Source of the DNA: DASYAE01 sp036501535
GTDB lineage: Bacteria; Actinomycetota; Actinomycetes; Streptomycetales; Catenulisporaceae
Direction of reading: 5' to 3'
Length of the DNA: 40,322 bases
Assembly (NCBI GenBank): GCA_036501535.1
Contig: DASYAE010000001.1
Location: 1 to 40,322, forward strand
The notes beneath the pieces are model-generated. The model had not been told where the DNA came from. It made no database searches and saw only the letters and a program-made list of their open reading frames with translations. Both the position numbers and the translations under genes were made by a program. This document shows, one piece after another, positions 1 through 8,959 of the stretch (within the stretch, counting starts at the first letter, position 1; each line of letters begins with the position of its first letter).

Positions 1-2030
1 AGTCTGACCTCGTCCGGCGTGGCCCGGGCGAGGACCGAGGTGATGAGGGTGTTGATGCAGGTGGACTTGCCCGCGCCGGTCGCGCCGGCCACCAGGATGT
101 GCGGCATCCGGGTGAGGTTCGCGGCGACGTTGTGCCCTTCGACATCCTTGCCGAGCGCGACGACCAGGGGGTGCTCGTCGCCCGCGACGTTCGGCGAGCG
201 CAGGATGTCGCCGAGCACGACCATCTCGCGGTCGGTGTTCGGGATCTCGATGCCGATCGCCTGCTTGCCCGGGATCGGCGAGAGGATCCGCACGTCGGCG
301 GAGGCGACCGCGTAGGCGATGTTCTTCGACAGGGCCGTGATCCGCTCGACCTTGACCGCGTTGCCGAGCTCGACCTCGTACCGGGTCACGGTCGGGCCGC
401 GGGTGAAGTCGGTGACCCGGGCGTCCACCTTGAACTGCTCGAAGACGCTCATCAGCTGCTCGACGACCAGGTCGTTCGCCTTCGTGGACTTGACCCGCAC
501 GTGCGAGGCCGTGCCGAGCAGGTCCAGCGGGGGCGGCGTGTAGGCCGCCCCGTCCGAGAGCGTGGTGACCCGCGGCTCGAGGGCGGGTTCCTTCGGCGCC
601 GGAGCGGCCGCCTTCTTGCGCGCGCGCGGCCTGGGCTGGAGCGGAAGGGCGACGGTCGGCTCGGCGGCGGCGCCCGGCGCGTCCTGGCCGGGGACGGCGC
701 CCGGGTCGATGCCCGACGGTAGAACGCCGGGGACCGGCTCGCCGAGCGGCAGTCCGCCGTCGGGGCCGAGCGCGGCGCCGGAGATCGCGCGCCTGCGCCG
801 CCGCTTCGGCTCGGAGGGCTCGCCGGAGAGCAGGTCGTCCAGGCTGGTCCGGCTCGGCTCCGGGACCGCGCCGATGCCGGGGTCCGCGATGCCTTCCGGC
901 TCGGCCGGCGGCCTGCCGTGCAGCAGCCGGTAGATCAGCGCCTCGGTGTTCGTCTGCAGCTCGCGCAGCCGCTGCGGGATGCGGTAGACCGGGGTCGCGG
1001 TGGTGACCAGCACGCCGAACAGGCAGAGGATGAGCAGCAGCGGAACCGTCAGCCACTGCGTGGTGACCGCGGAGAGCGGGGCCGAGGCGAGGTAGCCGAG
1101 CCAGCCGCCGCCGTGCCGCATCGACGCCGCGCCCATCGACGGCTCCGGCGCGCCCCGCGTGATGTGCACCAGCCCGGCCAGGCCCAGGGTCAGCGCGGTG
1201 AGGCCGATGGTGATCCGGCCGGTCTCCGGATTCGCCTCCCGCGGGCGTCGCATGGCCCTGATGGCCAGGCCGAGCAGCAGGACCGGGATCAGCACGTCGA
1301 GCACGCCGACCATGCCGCCGAGCACGGTCACTATCGTGCTGCCGACCACGCCGGGCAGCCGGAACCAGGTGGCGACGGCGGTCACCAGCGCGGCGGCGAT
1401 CAGGGCCAGGCCGCCCGCGTCGCGCCGGTGGTCCGGATGCAGGACCCTGACCGTGGGCTCGTTCATGGCGTCCTGGCCGTAGTCCTCGCCATAGCCGTCG
1501 CGGGCGCGCGAGGCGGCGGCGCGACTGCCGCGCCGGTCGTACCCGTCGCGGGCGCCGCCGCGGTCCCGGCGGGCCGGCCCGAACAGGCCGCCGACGACTG
1601 CGGCGACACCCTTCCACAGCACGGTGAGCAGCAGGGCCAAGCCGTGGAAGAAGAGGTCGAACGGGCCCATGGTGACCGGGCGCGCAGGATTGGCCCGCCG
1701 GTACCGGTTCGAGCCCGACCGCCCGCGGCCGGCCGAGCCGCGGGCCGGCGCACGGCCCTTCGAGGTCTTCCGCGCGGTGGCCGCCCCGGCGTTCAGCGCG
1801 GACCTGGCCATCGGCTTGGCGCTCTTCGCGGTCTTGGCCGTCTTCGCGGTCTTGGCGCCGGAGCCGGCCGCCTTCTTCGCGCTCTGCGACTTCTTCGCCT
1901 GCTGCGATCCGTCCGCGCGCTGCGCGGTGACCCGGGCCGCCGACCGTGCCTCGTCCCGCGCACCGGCCGCATCAGCCGCCGCGCCCCCAGCCGGCTTCTG
2001 GCGTTGCCCGGAGGACACCATGATCGTCAT
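1..2030 (-). CDS. ftsK: DNA translocase FtsK/SpoIIIE (3' end outside window)
   Basis: Membrane-anchored ATP-driven DNA pump that clears chromosome DNA from closing septa. The minus-strand frame is open from ATG 2030 to the window edge (676 codons seen). Residues 1-115 are a basic Lys/Ala/Arg-rich cytoplasmic tail with KTAK repeats. Hydrophobic segments follow at roughly 120-145, 206-255, 265-285 and 322-345, then a Pro/Arg-rich linker to about 460 and the start of the motor, with Walker A GATGAGKST at 649-657. Walker B and the gamma DNA-reading domain would lie beyond base 1. ATG 2030 is chosen because a short AGGT lies just upstream; an in-frame ATG at 2021 has no ribosome site. The gene lies downstream of folC with an 87-nt gap. 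Identity is secure; completeness cannot be judged. Confidence 0.95.
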   Translation of the reverse strand, partial: MTIMVSSGQRQKPAGGAAADAAGARDEARSAARVTAQRADGSQQAKKSQSAKKAAGSGAKTAKTAKTAKSAKPMARSALNAGAATARKTSKGRAPARGSAGRGRSGSNRYRRANPARPVTMGPFDLFFHGLALLLTVLWKGVAAVVGGLFGPARRDRGGARDGYDRRGSRAAASRARDGYGEDYGQDAMNEPTVRVLHPDHRRDAGGLALIAAALVTAVATWFRLPGVVGSTIVTVLGGMVGVLDVLIPVLLLGLAIRAMRRPREANPETGRITIGLTALTLGLAGLVHITRGAPEPSMGAASMRHGGGWLGYLASAPLSAVTTQWLTVPLLLILCLFGVLVTTATPVYRIPQRLRELQTNTEALIYRLLHGRPPAEPEGIADPGIGAVPEPSRTSLDDLLSGEPSEPKRRRRRAISGAALGPDGGLPLGEPVPGVLPSGIDPGAVPGQDAPGAAAEPTVALPLQPRPRARKKAAAPAPKEPALEPRVTTLSDGAAYTPPPLDLLGTASHVRVKSTKANDLVVEQLMSVFEQFKVDARVTDFTRGPTVTRYEVELGNAVKVERITALSKNIAYAVASADVRILSPIPGKQAIGIEIPNTDREMVVLGDILRSPNVAGDEHPLVVALGKDVEGHNVAANLTRMPHILVAGATGAGKSTCINTLITSVLARATPDEVR

Positions 2031-2050
2031 GCTACCTGAAGATCAGCATG
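2028..2050. promoter_or_regulatory. Nested inverted repeat over the ftsK start
   Basis: CATGCT (2028-2033) and AGCATG (2045-2050) form a 6-bp inverted repeat, and inside it CTGA-AGA-TCAG (2036-2046) is a second dyad. The outer left arm includes the ftsK start codon. It could be an operator or a translation-limiting hairpin. It does not match the GAAC-N4-GTTC type SOS box. The function is a guess from position only. Confidence 0.25.
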
Positions 2051-2117
2051 TTGGTCCGGCGACGCGCCGGGCGTCGGGCCGCCGAAGGCCGGTACCGGCA
2101 CGGCCTCTGACGCCCGG

Positions 2118-3515
2118 TCAGTGCCGCAGCAGGCGCCCGGCCTCGCCGACGGTGACCACCGATCCGGTGATCAGGACGCCGGTGCCGCCGCGGCTCGGGT
2201 CCTCGACGCCTGCTTCGGCCAGCGCGATGGCCCGGTCGATCGCGTCGTCGAGCCGGGTCTGCGCGCTGACCCGCTCCGGGCCGAAGACCTCCTCGGCGAT
2301 CGCGGCCAGCTCGTCCACCGGCATCGCCCGCAGCGAGGCGTTGGCGGTCACCACCACCTCGTCCAGCACCGGCTCGAAGGCCTCGAGCACGCCGCGCACG
2401 TCCTTGTCCCGCATCGCGCCGACCACGCCGACCAGGTGCTCGAAGGTGAACTCCTCGGCCAGCGCCTCGGCGGTGGCCTGCGCGCCGGCCGGGTTGTGCG
2501 CCGCGTCGAGCAGCACGGTCGGGCCGCGCCGGACCACCTCGAGCCGGCCCGGCGAGGTGACCCCGCCCAGCGCCTCGCGCACGAGTCCCGGCTCGAGCTC
2601 GCCGCCGCCCTGCCCGGCGCCGAGGAAGGCCTCGACCGCCGCGATGGCGCAGGCCGCGTTGTGCGCCTGGTAGGCGCCGTGCAGCGGCAGGTCGATGTCG
2701 GCGTATTCGCGGGACAGGCCCTTGACCGTGACCAGCTGGCCGCCGACGGCCAGCTGCCGGTCCACCACGCCGAACTCGATGCCCTCGCGGGCCGCGGTCG
2801 CGCCGACCTCGGCGATCCGGTCCAGCAGGACCTCCGCCGCCTCGACCGACTGGCGCCCGAGCACGGCCACCGCGCCGGGCTTGATGATCCCGGACTTCTC
2901 CCGCGCGATCAGCTCGACCGTGCCGCCGAGCAGGTGGGTGTGGTCCAGCGAGATCGGGGTGACCACGGCGACCTGCGCGTCGATCACGTTGGTCGCGTCC
3001 CACTCGCCGCCGAGGCCGACCTCGACCACGGCCGCGTCGACCGGCGCGTCGGCGAAGGCCGCGTAGGACATGCCGATCGTCATCTCGAAGAAGGACAGCG
3101 GGTGCGGCTGGCTCTGCTCGACCAGGTCGGCGAAGGGCAGCACGTCCCGGTAGAGCTCGGCGAAGCGGTCGCGGGCGATCGGCTCGCCGTCCAGGCAGAT
3201 GCGTTCGCGCACCTCCTCGAGGTGCGGGCTGGTGATCCGGCCGGTGCGCAGGTTGAGCGCGCGCAGCAGCGCGTCGATCATCCGCGCGGTGCTGGTCTTG
3301 CCGTTGGTGCCGGTGATGTGGATCGAGGGGTACGCGCGCTGCGGCTGGCCGAGCAGGTCCATCAGGGCCCGGATGCGGTCCAGCGACGGCTCCAGCCGGG
3401 TCTCCGGCCAGCGGGCCAGCAGTTCCCGCTCGGCCTGCGCGTAGCTCTGCTGCGCCAGGGCATCGGTCCCCGCCGATCCGTCGTCGGCTCGCTCGTCCTC
3501 CCGCTGCGTGGTCAT
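2118..3515 (-). CDS. folC: Bifunctional folylpolyglutamate/dihydrofolate synthase FolC
   Basis: Adds glutamate to dihydropteroate and to folates (Mur-ligase superfamily, cytosolic). About 465 residues. The P-loop ITGTNGKTSTARMI lies at 67-80, the folate-loop region VVEVGLGGEWDATN at 163-176, then SLDHTHLLGGT and the EKSGIIKPG segment, and DAAHNPAG in the C-terminal domain. The length fits the family. ATG 3515 is taken; GTG 3533 would add six residues and has a GAGG only 3 nt upstream, so the start is uncertain. The gene begins 8-26 nt after mutM and is probably cotranscribed with it. In many actinobacteria folC follows valS, so this neighbourhood is unusual. Confidence 0.93.
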   Translation of the reverse strand: MTTQREDERADDGSAGTDALAQQSYAQAERELLARWPETRLEPSLDRIRALMDLLGQPQRAYPSIHITGTNGKTSTARMIDALLRALNLRTGRITSPHLEEVRERICLDGEPIARDRFAELYRDVLPFADLVEQSQPHPLSFFEMTIGMSYAAFADAPVDAAVVEVGLGGEWDATNVIDAQVAVVTPISLDHTHLLGGTVELIAREKSGIIKPGAVAVLGRQSVEAAEVLLDRIAEVGATAAREGIEFGVVDRQLAVGGQLVTVKGLSREYADIDLPLHGAYQAHNAACAIAAVEAFLGAGQGGGELEPGLVREALGGVTSPGRLEVVRRGPTVLLDAAHNPAGAQATAEALAEEFTFEHLVGVVGAMRDKDVRGVLEAFEPVLDEVVVTANASLRAMPVDELAAIAEEVFGPERVSAQTRLDDAIDRAIALAEAGVEDPSRGGTGVLITGSVVTVGEAGRLLRH

Positions 3516-3541
3516 GCGCCCATTGTCGCGCACCGCCTCGG

Positions 3542-4426
3542 TCAGGCGGGCACGGCGGGCCGGGCCGCCGCGGCGGTCTTCGCCGGCCGCTGGCAGCGCG
3601 GGCAGTAGAAGGAGGAGCGGTTCATGAACGCGGCCCGCCGGATCGGGGTGCCGCAGCGCCCGCAGGGCTGGTCCTGCCGGCCGTAGGCGTTGAGCGAGCG
3701 GGAGAAGTAGCCGGACTCGCCGTTGACGTTGACGTAGAGCGCGTCGAACGACGTGCCGCCGGCGGCCAGCGCCTCGTTCAGCACTTCACGCACCGCGGCC
3801 AGCAGGCGGCGCGCAGCGGCCGCGGAGAGCCCGTCGGCCGGCCGGTCGTAGTGCAGCCGGGCACGCCAGAGCGCCTCGTCGGCGTAGATGTTGCCCACGC
3901 CGCTGATCAGGTTCTGGTCCAGCAGCGCGCGCTTGACGCCGGTGCGCTTGGCGCGCAGCGCGGTCAGGAAGGCGGCGTCGCTGAAGGCCGGGTCGATGGG
4001 GTCGCGGGCGATGTGCCGGATCGAGGCGGGCAACCCGGCCGTCGGGTCCAGCGTGTCGAGGCTGAGGCCGCCGAAGGTGCGCTGGTCGACGAAGCGCAGC
4101 TGGGGGCCGTCGTCGGCGAAGGTGATCCGGATCCGCAGGTGCGTCTCGTCCGGCGCCTCGCGCGGCTGGACCACCAGCTGGCCGCTCATGCCGAGGTGGC
4201 CGAGCACCGCCAGGCCGGTCTCCCGCAGCGGGATCCACAGGTACTTGCCGCGCCGCTGGGCGATGCCGAAGGTGCGGCCGCGCAGCTGGTCGGCGAAGTC
4301 GGCGGCGCCGGGCAGGTGCCGGCGCACGGCGCGCGGGTGCAGCGCCTCGGCCTCGGCGACGGTCCGTCCTGCGGTCCACCGCTCGAGGCCGCGGCGCACC
4401 ACCTCGACCTCAGGCAGCTCCGGCAT
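3542..4426 (-). CDS. mutM: Formamidopyrimidine-DNA glycosylase (Fpg/MutM)
   Basis: Base-excision repair enzyme that removes 8-oxoguanine and nicks the abasic site. 294 residues. The start MPELPEVEVVRR gives the catalytic N-terminal Pro2 and Glu3. RRGKYL carries the conserved lysine, GVGNIYADEALWRARLHP-like sequence marks the helix-two-turn-helix, and the C-terminal zinc finger has CGRC and CPRC pairs (C-X2-C-X16-C-X2-C). The ATG at 4426 overlaps the end of rnc by 17 bp, so the two are translationally coupled. The order rnc-mutM is conserved in actinobacteria. Confidence 0.96.
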   Translation of the reverse strand: MPELPEVEVVRRGLERWTAGRTVAEAEALHPRAVRRHLPGAADFADQLRGRTFGIAQRRGKYLWIPLRETGLAVLGHLGMSGQLVVQPREAPDETHLRIRITFADDGPQLRFVDQRTFGGLSLDTLDPTAGLPASIRHIARDPIDPAFSDAAFLTALRAKRTGVKRALLDQNLISGVGNIYADEALWRARLHYDRPADGLSAAAARRLLAAVREVLNEALAAGGTSFDALYVNVNGESGYFSRSLNAYGRQDQPCGRCGTPIRRAAFMNRSSFYCPRCQRPAKTAAAARPAVPA

Positions 4427-5141
4427 CCGGCTCGGCTTTCACTGAACCGTGCACTGAGCGAATCTGCCGGTAGGCGTACTCGGCCGCGATCTGCTCGGCC
4501 ACCTTCTTGGAGCGGCCGCGGCCGCTCGGGAACTCCTTCTCGCCGACCCGGACCCGCGCGGTGAAGTGCTTGTCGTGGTCCGGGCCCTCCTCCTCGACCA
4601 CGTAGGCGGGCACGCCGAGGGAGTGCTCGGCGGTCAGCTCCTGCAGCGAGGTCTTCCAGTCCAGCCCGGCGCCGAGGCCGGACGAGGCCTCGATCAGCGC
4701 GTCGAACAGCCGGTGGATGAGGCCGGTGGCCTCCTCCAGGCCGTGGTCCAGGTAGACCGCGCCGATCAGCGCCTCGGTCGTGTCGGCCAGGATGGAGGAC
4801 TTGTCCCGCCCGCCGGTGGCCTCCTCGCCCTTGCCCAGGCGCAGGAACTCGCCCAGGTTGAGCGAGCGGGCGACCCCGGCCAGGGCGCGGGAGTTGACCA
4901 CGTGCGAGCGGAACTTGGCCAGCTGCCCCTCGGGCAGGTCCGGGTGCGCGTGGTAGAGCGCGGTGGTCACCACGAGCCCGAGCACCGAGTCGCCGAGGAA
5001 CTCGAGCCGCTCGTTGGTCGGGACGTTGCCGTTCTCGTAGCTGAACGAGCGGTGGGTGAGCGCGCGCTTGAGCAGAACCGGGTCGATCGGCAGGCCGAGC
5101 CGCTGCTCGAGCTGCTCCGGGTTCACCAGGGAGTCGGTCAC
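4410..5141 (-). CDS. rnc: Ribonuclease III
   Basis: Double-strand-specific endoribonuclease for rRNA and mRNA processing; in Streptomyces the orthologue (AbsB) affects antibiotic production. 243 residues. The RNase III signature ERLEFLGDSVLGL is in the N-terminal catalytic half, with the second acidic cluster in DTTEALIGAVYLD. A double-stranded RNA-binding domain begins near 165 (DWKTSLQELTAEH) and ends with the basic GRGRSKKVAEQIAAEYA helix. The GTG start at 5141 lies 16 nt after rpmF; the ribosome site is weak. It belongs to the DUF177-rpmF-rnc-mutM-folC series. Confidence 0.95.
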   Translation of the reverse strand: MTDSLVNPEQLEQRLGLPIDPVLLKRALTHRSFSYENGNVPTNERLEFLGDSVLGLVVTTALYHAHPDLPEGQLAKFRSHVVNSRALAGVARSLNLGEFLRLGKGEEATGGRDKSSILADTTEALIGAVYLDHGLEEATGLIHRLFDALIEASSGLGAGLDWKTSLQELTAEHSLGVPAYVVEEEGPDHDKHFTARVRVGEKEFPSGRGRSKKVAEQIAAEYAYRQIRSVHGSVKAEPDAGAA

Positions 5142-5157
5142 GGGCGCTTACCGGTTG

Positions 5158-5331
5158 TCAGACCTCGAGGACCTGGCGCTTGTTGTAGGTGCCGCAGTTG
5201 CCGCACACCGTGTGGGGGCGCTTGGTCTCCCCGCAGCGGTCGCACTTGACCAGGGTCAGCGGCGCGGCCTTCCACTGGGCCCGCCGCGAACGGGTGCGGC
5301 TGCGGGACTTCTTGCGCTTCGGAACGGCCAC
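5158..5331 (-). CDS. rpmF: 50S ribosomal protein L32
   Basis: 57-residue protein of the large ribosomal subunit. It starts MAVPKRKKSRSRTRSRRAQW and contains two zinc-binding pairs, CDRC (30-33) and CGNC (43-46), so this is the zinc-containing (C+) form. The GTG start at 5331 is supported by AGGAG about 10 nt upstream; longer in-frame readings lack this support and the conserved beginning. It sits between the DUF177 gene and rnc, the usual bacterial arrangement for L32. Confidence 0.96.
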   Translation of the reverse strand: MAVPKRKKSRSRTRSRRAQWKAAPLTLVKCDRCGETKRPHTVCGNCGTYNKRQVLEV

Positions 5332-5525
5332 GGTTCGGTCTCTCCTGCTCGTCGCCCGGCGGCGCCGCGAGGCGGCCGGGCATCTTGGTCGGTGCTGTCT
5401 TGATCGGTGCTGTCCTGGGTTCTGCGGGTCCTGCGCCTGCCTGCTTCTGTTCCTGCGCCGTCTCCCCGCCGTCACCGGCGGTTCGCGGACCGTACGAACT
5501 CTACTCGACGGCGCCGACGGTCCGG

Positions 5526-6122
5526 TCAGCTCGAGCCGTCGCCGTCCACGCCGCCCTGGACGAACGCGTTGAGGGCGGCCCACCGCGGGTCCACCGTCTC
5601 GTGCCCGTGGTCGGGGTCGTCCGCCAGCCGCGCGCCGCACTCGGCGCACAGCCCCGGGCAGTCCTCGCCGCACAGCGGCCGGAGCGGCAGCTCCAGCACC
5701 AGCGCGTCGTGGACCAGCGGCTCGACCCCCACCAGCTCCTCGACGACGAACACCGCCTCCTCCACCTCCTCGGCGGACAGGTTTTCGGCGTCGTAGTAGA
5801 ACAGCTCCTGGAAGTCGGCCGCGACCGGCACCTCGACCGGGTCGAGGCAGCGCGCGCACTCCCCGACCAGCGAGCCGGCGATCCGACCGGTGGCCAGGAC
5901 GCCCTCCACGACCGACTCGAGCCGCAGGTGCAGCTCGACGTCGGCGCCGCCGGCCGAGTAGAGGCCGTCGAGCGAGGAGCCCTCGAGCCCCTCGAACAGC
6001 TGTGCCGCGGGGACGTCGCGGTCGTGCGAGCGCATGGAGCCCGGCCGGCGCCCGAGGTCGCGCACGTCGAAGACGAACGGGGAGCGCGCGTCGAGGCGGC
6101 GGGGCTTTGCGGGGGCTGGCAT
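5526..6122 (-). CDS. DUF177 (YceD-like) protein beside rpmF
   Basis: 198 residues. The N-terminal DARSPFVFDVRDLGRRPG block is typical of the actinobacterial members. Cysteines follow in GECARCLD (C89, C92) and in CGEDCPGLCAECG (C151, C155, C159, C162), suggesting metal binding. The middle is strongly acidic. DUF177 proteins are almost always encoded directly upstream of rpmF and have been linked to 23S rRNA and ribosome assembly in plants and bacteria; the role here is inferred from that. The ATG at 6122 has no Shine-Dalgarno, so the start is less certain. The gap to rpmF is 194 nt. Confidence 0.88.
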   Translation of the reverse strand: MPAPAKPRRLDARSPFVFDVRDLGRRPGSMRSHDRDVPAAQLFEGLEGSSLDGLYSAGGADVELHLRLESVVEGVLATGRIAGSLVGECARCLDPVEVPVAADFQELFYYDAENLSAEEVEEAVFVVEELVGVEPLVHDALVLELPLRPLCGEDCPGLCAECGARLADDPDHGHETVDPRWAALNAFVQGGVDGDGSS

Positions 6123-6355
6123 GGGAGGAGGCTCGCTGTCGTCTGGCTGTGGTGTGGTCTGGCTGGGTGGTCGTCCGGCCCGGGTCTGCGCGCTGTCCGA
6201 TGAGCGCGGCAGATCGCCGCGGCAGCCGCCGGCCCGGTCCGTGGACCGGCCGTCCAGCTTACCAAACCGGGCGGCCTCTCAGACCACACAAGGCTCTGCC
6301 CACGCGACGCGACGCTACGCGGTGTCTACGCAGGCGGTGTCCGCGCAGTCCGGGC

Positions 6356-7432
6356 TCAGCGCCCGTAACCGTCGTGCTGGAACTGGCGCACGTCGATCAG
6401 ACCGGTGTCGAAGTACGAGGTCTCGTCGGCCGGGTACTGCGGCGGGGTCGCCGAACCGGGGTGCTGGTACTGCGGCTGCTCGTACTGCTCGGGATAGCCG
6501 CCCTGCTCGGGGTATCCCTGGTCGGCGCCGTACTGCTGCTGCTGCTGCGACGGGTCGACGTGGAACTCGCCGGTGCCATAACCCTGCGCCGCGCCCTGGT
6601 CGTACGCGCCCTGCTCGTAGGCGCCGTAGCCGGCCTCTGCCTGCTCGGTGCCGTAACCGGCGGCCTGGGCCGCATAAGCATCGCGCGCTGAGTATTCGTC
6701 CTGCGGGGCATATGCGTCCTGGACCGGATAGGTGCCAGAATTCTGATAAGCAGCGTCCTGGTAGGTGTTGTCCTGATAAGCGGCGACCTGGGCCTGGTCG
6801 TCGTAGCCGCGCTGGTGCTGCTCGTACGGCCGGTCCGCCTCGGCGAAGGCCGCGGCGGTGAACTCCCCGGTCTCGTAGTTGTCGAAGCGGTTCTGGTCCT
6901 CGCCGCCGGAGAAGTCGCGCGCCCTGCGCCGCTCCTCCTGCACCGCGTCCTGCTCGTCGACGTGCCGGCCCAGCTCCTCCATCGGGCTGCTGCTGCCGCG
7001 CATCTTGTCCCGGCCGCGGCCGACCGCCGAGAGCGTCTTGGTGAGCACGACCTCGAAGTTGGCCAGCTTCTGGTCGACGTAGTCGTCCGCCTCCACCCGG
7101 ATCTGCTCGGCCTCGCGGCGGGCCTGGGTCAGGATCCGCTCGGCCGCGCCGTGCGCCTCGCGCGAGACGTCGGTGTTGCCGATGATCGACTCGCGCTCGG
7201 TGCGGGTGCGCTCGAGCAGCCGCTCCGCCTCACGGCGGCCGTCGGCCATCACCGAGTCGCGGTCCGCCAGCACCTTCCTGGCCCGGTCCATCTCGTCGGG
7301 CAGCCCGCGTTTGAGATCGTCGAGCAGGTCTAGCACCTGGGTGCGGTTGATCACGCAGGAGGCCGACATCGGCATCGCGCGCGCGCTCTCCACGATCTCG
7401 ATGAGCTCGTCGATCTTGGCATTCACGTCCAC
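6356..7432 (-). CDS. DivIVA-like coiled-coil protein with Tyr/Gln-rich tail
   Basis: 358 residues from GTG 7432, chosen because AGGGAG lies 10 nt upstream; GTG 7426 is too far from it. Residues 1-45 carry MPMSASCVINR, a block shared with Streptomyces proteins annotated as cell-division initiation or ATP-synthase-b-like. Residues 45-175 form a charged heptad-type coiled coil ending DDYVDQKLANFEVVLTKTL. Residues 205-340 are low-complexity, rich in Tyr, Gln, Gly and Ala, followed by a folded-looking end YFDTGLIDVRQF. No membrane segment or signal peptide is seen. The position upstream of DUF177-rpmF and downstream of coaD is conserved in Streptomyces. A scaffolding role is an inference. Confidence 0.8.
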   Translation of the reverse strand: MDVNAKIDELIEIVESARAMPMSASCVINRTQVLDLLDDLKRGLPDEMDRARKVLADRDSVMADGRREAERLLERTRTERESIIGNTDVSREAHGAAERILTQARREAEQIRVEADDYVDQKLANFEVVLTKTLSAVGRGRDKMRGSSSPMEELGRHVDEQDAVQEERRRARDFSGGEDQNRFDNYETGEFTAAAFAEADRPYEQHQRGYDDQAQVAAYQDNTYQDAAYQNSGTYPVQDAYAPQDEYSARDAYAAQAAGYGTEQAEAGYGAYEQGAYDQGAAQGYGTGEFHVDPSQQQQQYGADQGYPEQGGYPEQYEQPQYQHPGSATPPQYPADETSYFDTGLIDVRQFQHDGYGR

Positions 7433-7655
7433 CGGTTTGGCACTCCCTGTTTGAATGAGGGGCGACGCGGGAACACCACGTCCCCGGCAACGGTACCTTG
7501 TCAGGCTCCGCGCGCCGAGGGGGTGTCGGATATGCGTGGTTTGCCAGGGCATTCAGCCGCGGCGGCCCGGCGCGCATTCACATCGAGCCGTGATACACAC
7601 ACCCTGCGCAACAACCGAGTGCGCCGCCCGCGCTTCCAAAGCCTCGCCACGGAAC

Positions 7656-7671
7656 GGCAAAAAGTGTTGCC
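7656..7671 (-). terminator. Small hairpin after coaD, possible terminator
   Basis: On the minus strand, 24 nt after the coaD stop, GGCAA-CACTTT-TTGCC can fold into a 5-bp stem with a T-rich loop. The stem is short and has no following T run, so it is a weak candidate. The rest of 7433-7694 holds no gene I can support. Confidence 0.22.
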
Positions 7672-7694
7672 TGCGCCGTGTTGTCTACGCTCGG

Positions 7695-8207
<513 letters not shown>

Positions 8208-8278
8208 GAGGACATCCTTGTCTTCGTCGAGCAGAGCCGCCCTGCAGGGGTACGGCGGCGCAGTGTTCCCGGCCTGAA

Positions 8279-8929
8279 TCAGCCGGTCCGGCGACCGTAC
8301 CAGACTGTGCCCTCACCGTAAGCACGCGATCGGTCGGCCCGGAAGTCCGCAGGCCACTGCCATGGTTCGGAACGCGTCGCGCGCTCGACCGCGGCGATCG
8401 CGCGCTCGGCGAGCCACCCGTTTCCGGCCAGGTTCCGCAGAACCCCGGCGAGGTCGGCGGCCGGCAGTGCATAGGGCGGGTCCAGGAACACGACATCGTA
8501 CGGCTTGTCAGGACACGGGCCGGCGGCCAGCTTTTCGGCGCGGTCGACGACGAGCTGTCCGCCGTCCAGCCCGGCGGAGGCGAGCAGGCCGAGGTTGGCC
8601 CGGACGGCTTTGGCGGCGGCCCGGCCGGACTCGACCAGCAGCACCGCGGCGGCCCCGCGGGAGAGCGCCTCGAGCCCGACCGCGCCGGAGCCGGCGTAGA
8701 GGTCGATCAGACGCAGCCCGGCCAGGCCGCCGGATGCGTCGCTCGCCTCGTCCGCCTCGTCCGCCTCGCCGGTTTCTCCGGCACCGACTTCAGCGCGCAG
8801 CCCGGCAGTCGCCGCCTCGAGCGCGGAGAACAGGCCCTCGCGGGCCCGGTCGGAGGTCGGCCTCGTCGACTCCCCGCCCGGCACCACGATCCTGCGCCCT
8901 TTGGCAATCCCGCCGATGATCCTCGTCAC
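8279..8929 (-). CDS. rsmD: 16S rRNA (guanine966-N2)-methyltransferase RsmD
   Basis: SAM-dependent methylation of 16S rRNA G966. 216 residues. It begins MTRIIGGIAKGRRI, typical of the family, followed by RPTSDRAREGLFSAL. The SAM-binding loop is in LRLIDLYAGSGAVGLEALSRG and the catalytic N6/N2 methylase motif is DPPY in VVFLDPPYALP. A Glu/Asp-rich insert (GETGEADEADEAS) lies before the SAM loop and is not typical. The GTG start at 8929 has no clear ribosome site; GAGAAT lies 7 nt upstream, so a leaderless start is possible. It lies 30 nt after recG. Confidence 0.93.
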   Translation of the reverse strand: MTRIIGGIAKGRRIVVPGGESTRPTSDRAREGLFSALEAATAGLRAEVGAGETGEADEADEASDASGGLAGLRLIDLYAGSGAVGLEALSRGAAAVLLVESGRAAAKAVRANLGLLASAGLDGGQLVVDRAEKLAAGPCPDKPYDVVFLDPPYALPAADLAGVLRNLAGNGWLAERAIAAVERATRSEPWQWPADFRADRSRAYGEGTVWYGRRTG

Positions 8930-8959
8930 GGTCGCTATTCTCGCGCGGCCGGTCGGTGA

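Noticed and set aside
6256..6261. TAAGCT as a -10 for the DUF177-rpmF operon
   Set aside because: No acceptable -35 at 16-19 bp, so it was not listed as a promoter.
7490..7495. TACCGT as a -10 for the DivIVA-like gene
   Set aside because: The hexamer is good but no -35 lies at a suitable distance.
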